Source: Leptolyngbya sp. Heron Island J
GTDB taxonomy: Bacteria; Cyanobacteriota; Cyanobacteriia; Phormidesmidales; Phormidesmidaceae
DNA: 64,000 nt
NCBI RefSeq assembly: GCF_000482245.1
Contig: NZ_AWNH01000080.1
Span: 1-64,000 of the forward strand
Direction of reading: 5' to 3'
Shown: piece after piece, positions 62,461-64,000 of the stretch
Position numbering within the stretch: the stretch's first letter is position 1
Layout of the letters: each line of letters opens with the position of its first letter
Program-made: the position numbers and the translations under genes
Notes under the pieces: generated by a model
Databases searched by the model: none
The model's input: the letters and a program-made list of their open reading frames with translations, nothing else
What the model was told of the DNA's origin: nothing

Positions 62461-62683
62461 TTATTTTGTCTGATCAGTTTGCGACAAAAATTAAGACATT
62501 CTTAAATGGATTGAAGTTTAATTTTTCTTTAAGGTGAAAGCCCAAATCACCTAGTAATCATTTTTTTACTGAAAGAAACTCTAATTTTTCCTATTACTCC
62601 CCTAAGAGACCCTAAAGAAACGGTCTTGCCATTTTTGAGAGACAAGTGAGGATATAAGGAGCACCAAGAAAGAGAGCTTTAGC

Positions 62684-63355
62684 ATGATTAGACTATTGGT
62701 TGGCATACTGGTCTTTGTCATTAATGTTGTCTATCGAAACCGCCCTTATCCACGATTTTATGTTCTTGAAACAGTTGCTCGTGTTCCTTACTTCTCCTAT
62801 TTATCGGTCTTACACCTCTACGAAACGCTTGGATGGTGGCGTAAAATAGATTGGCTGAAAGTTCATTTTGCTGAATCTTGGAATGAGTTGCATCACCTGT
62901 TAATCATGGAAGAGCTAGGAGGTGATGGACGCTGGATCGATCGATTTTTGGCTCGTCATACAGCCTTGCTTTACTACTGGATTGTGATCGGGCTCTATTT
63001 AGTAGCACCTAATGCTGCTTATAACTTTATGGAGCTAGTTGAACAGCATGCCTATGCAAGCTATGACAAGTTTTTGATCCAGGAAGAAACTCATCTCAAA
63101 ACCCTACCTGCCCCTCAAGTTGCCATTGATTATTACCGAGATGGCGATCTCTACATGTTTGATGAGTTTCAAACAGCTCAGCCACCGGCCCAACGTCGAC
63201 CCGAGATCAACAATCTCTATGATGTTTTTGTTGCCATTCGTGATGACGAGATGGAACATGTCAAAACAATGGTCGCCTGTCAACAGCCTGATGCTCACCT
63301 GCAATTTAGCAGTCCTCACACCCCTCAACTACAGACTGAAGTTGCTGGCAACTAA
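62684..63355 (+). CDS. aox: alternative oxidase (PTOX-like ubiquinol/plastoquinol oxidase)
   Basis: A 223-residue di-iron oxidase. Iron ligands are in place: Glu29 (VLETVARVPY), Glu68 and His71 (NELHHLL), Glu120 (VEQHAYASYDKFL), Glu189 and His192 (RDDEMEHVKTM). SVLHLYETLGWW and the membrane-facing hydrophobic region YYWIVIGLYLVAPNAAYNFM complete the family pattern. It oxidises plastoquinol with oxygen and pumps no protons. Being cyanide- and sulfide-tolerant in known members, it would suit a sulfide-exposed cell, consistent with its place near sqr. Confidence 0.93.
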   Translation: MIRLLVGILVFVINVVYRNRPYPRFYVLETVARVPYFSYLSVLHLYETLGWWRKIDWLKVHFAESWNELHHLLIMEELGGDGRWIDRFLARHTALLYYWIVIGLYLVAPNAAYNFMELVEQHAYASYDKFLIQEETHLKTLPAPQVAIDYYRDGDLYMFDEFQTAQPPAQRRPEINNLYDVFVAIRDDEMEHVKTMVACQQPDAHLQFSSPHTPQLQTEVAGN

Positions 63356-63461
63356 GCCATAACTAAAAAGATTCAGCCTGCTCCACAATGACAAAAAAAC
63401 ACTGGCTCTATTGCATTTATCAGCAGGGCCAGTGTATACCTCTATTCAAAGGAGCCCCCCT

Positions 63462-63881
63462 ATGGCTAAATCTCTATTTCAAACCACCAGACATATTCTA
63501 GTGATTACTCCAGTTGAAGATATGGAAGTGATTCTACGGTTGAGTCTTGAATTAATCGCCAACGCCCACATTTCAACTGTCTCTACAATTACCCAAGCAA
63601 TTGGTATTGCTACAGTTTACCAGCCCGATCTGTTGTTATTAGATACTGATGTCATTCAAGAGTACCAGTTGTTTGTTTTGAGATCAGTTCCCGTGCTACG
63701 GCAAACCCCGATGATTTTTCTTGTTCCCCGCGTGCGAACCAGTGATCGACAACAAAGTGAACGATTAGGAATCAACAGCATTTTGGCAAAACCATTTGAC
63801 CCATCCGAACTCATAAAACAAGTAAATATCAGCTTAAGGTGTGCGTCTATTTCACCATTGATGGCTACAAGCAATGCTTAA
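63462..63881 (+). CDS. response-regulator receiver-domain protein
   Basis: From ATG 63462 the product has 139 residues: a single receiver domain with no output domain. The phospho-acceptor Asp is in DLLLLDTDVI and the conserved Lys in ILAKPFDPSEL. The acid pair normally near residue 12 is replaced by Glu-Asp in VITPVEDMEV, so phosphorylation is possible but not certain. No kinase gene is in the window. It is 106 bases after the alternative oxidase gene, so may be co-transcribed. Confidence 0.82.
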   Translation: MAKSLFQTTRHILVITPVEDMEVILRLSLELIANAHISTVSTITQAIGIATVYQPDLLLLDTDVIQEYQLFVLRSVPVLRQTPMIFLVPRVRTSDRQQSERLGINSILAKPFDPSELIKQVNISLRCASISPLMATSNA

Positions 63882-64000
63882 TTAAGTTTACTCTGACCGC
63901 AACAATAGCAGTAGATTAAGTTTTAGCATTGGGGCACCAATACTCTAGTATCTGGTTTGCTTTTCTCTTTATAATGCCCACAAAGCTATAAACAGACATT
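63882..64000. other. window end, no gene
   Basis: The final 119 bases are AT-rich and hold no open frame I can support. A promoter for a gene beyond the window could be here. Confidence 0.4.

Noticed and set aside
1-64000. GCGATCGC recurring octamers as a repeat or regulatory element
   Set aside because: This is the HIP1 sequence found across many cyanobacterial genomes; useful for taxonomy but not a local feature.
1-64000. tRNA or rRNA genes
   Set aside because: I found no convincing cloverleaf or rRNA segment while reading both strands; a tRNA search would settle this.

Overview
The window looks like a chromosomal segment of a filamentous cyanobacterium. The HIP1 octamer GCGATCGC recurs throughout, for example near 7085, 14829, 17052, 24558, 26386 and 37883. 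Many genes belong to families typical of cyanobacteria: DUF1825, a DUF6930-like protein, an XisH remnant, a GVPG-free hps polysaccharide cluster, MCE/ABC lipid transport, a TonB/S2P pair and a plastid-type alternative oxidase. The hps genes (L, N, O, P) point to a motile, hormogonium-type filament. I cannot name genus or species from sequence alone.

Layout. 1-1090: an IS5-type transposase, cut by the window edge, has landed in an xisH gene. 1248-8157: an unknown gene with a secreted phosphoesterase, a TonB-like protein convergent with a membrane metalloprotease, and a pentapeptide-repeat membrane protein. 8412-14874: hormogonium polysaccharide genes hpsL, hpsN, hpsO and hpsP, with a metzincin-type lipoprotein protease set between hpsO and hpsP. 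14958-29703: housekeeping genes (type-4 uracil-DNA glycosylase, tyrS-pyrF-secreted protein operon, class A PBP, J-domain proteins, glutamate dehydrogenase family enzyme, signal peptidase I, MCE and ATPase of a lipid transporter).

29800-37200: accessory region. It holds an IS110-type element with a frameshifted DEDD recombinase and a structured non-coding leader that is a bridge-RNA candidate, an RHH gene under iterated heptamers, a DUF6399-type transposase broken by an in-frame TAG, a HEPN-like protein, a second pentapeptide protein and a run of very small genes. 37489-42577: yvcK, small genes, a TPR gene with an IscA/SufA-type protein, and a DUF6930-like gene. 42721-47311: an island bracketed by two paralogous PAS-LuxR regulators, enclosing a SMI1/KNR4 gene and two adjacent genes that appear to share a C-terminal beta-rich domain.

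47723-55884: a carotenoid-isomerase-like flavoprotein, a Na/Pi cotransporter, and an adaptor-permease-ATPase export operon. 56202-57609: small stress-type proteins and a phosphoribosyltransferase. 57781-63881: what reads as a sulfide-handling module: ArsR-type repressor with cysteines placed like persulfide sensors, two YeeE/YedE half transporters, sulfide:quinone oxidoreductase, DUF302 and DUF2892 proteins, an HxlR regulator, and a divergent alternative oxidase, followed by a receiver-domain protein. My inference is that sulfide electrons enter the quinone pool through SQR and can leave through the alternative oxidase, which bypasses sulfide-sensitive cytochrome oxidase.
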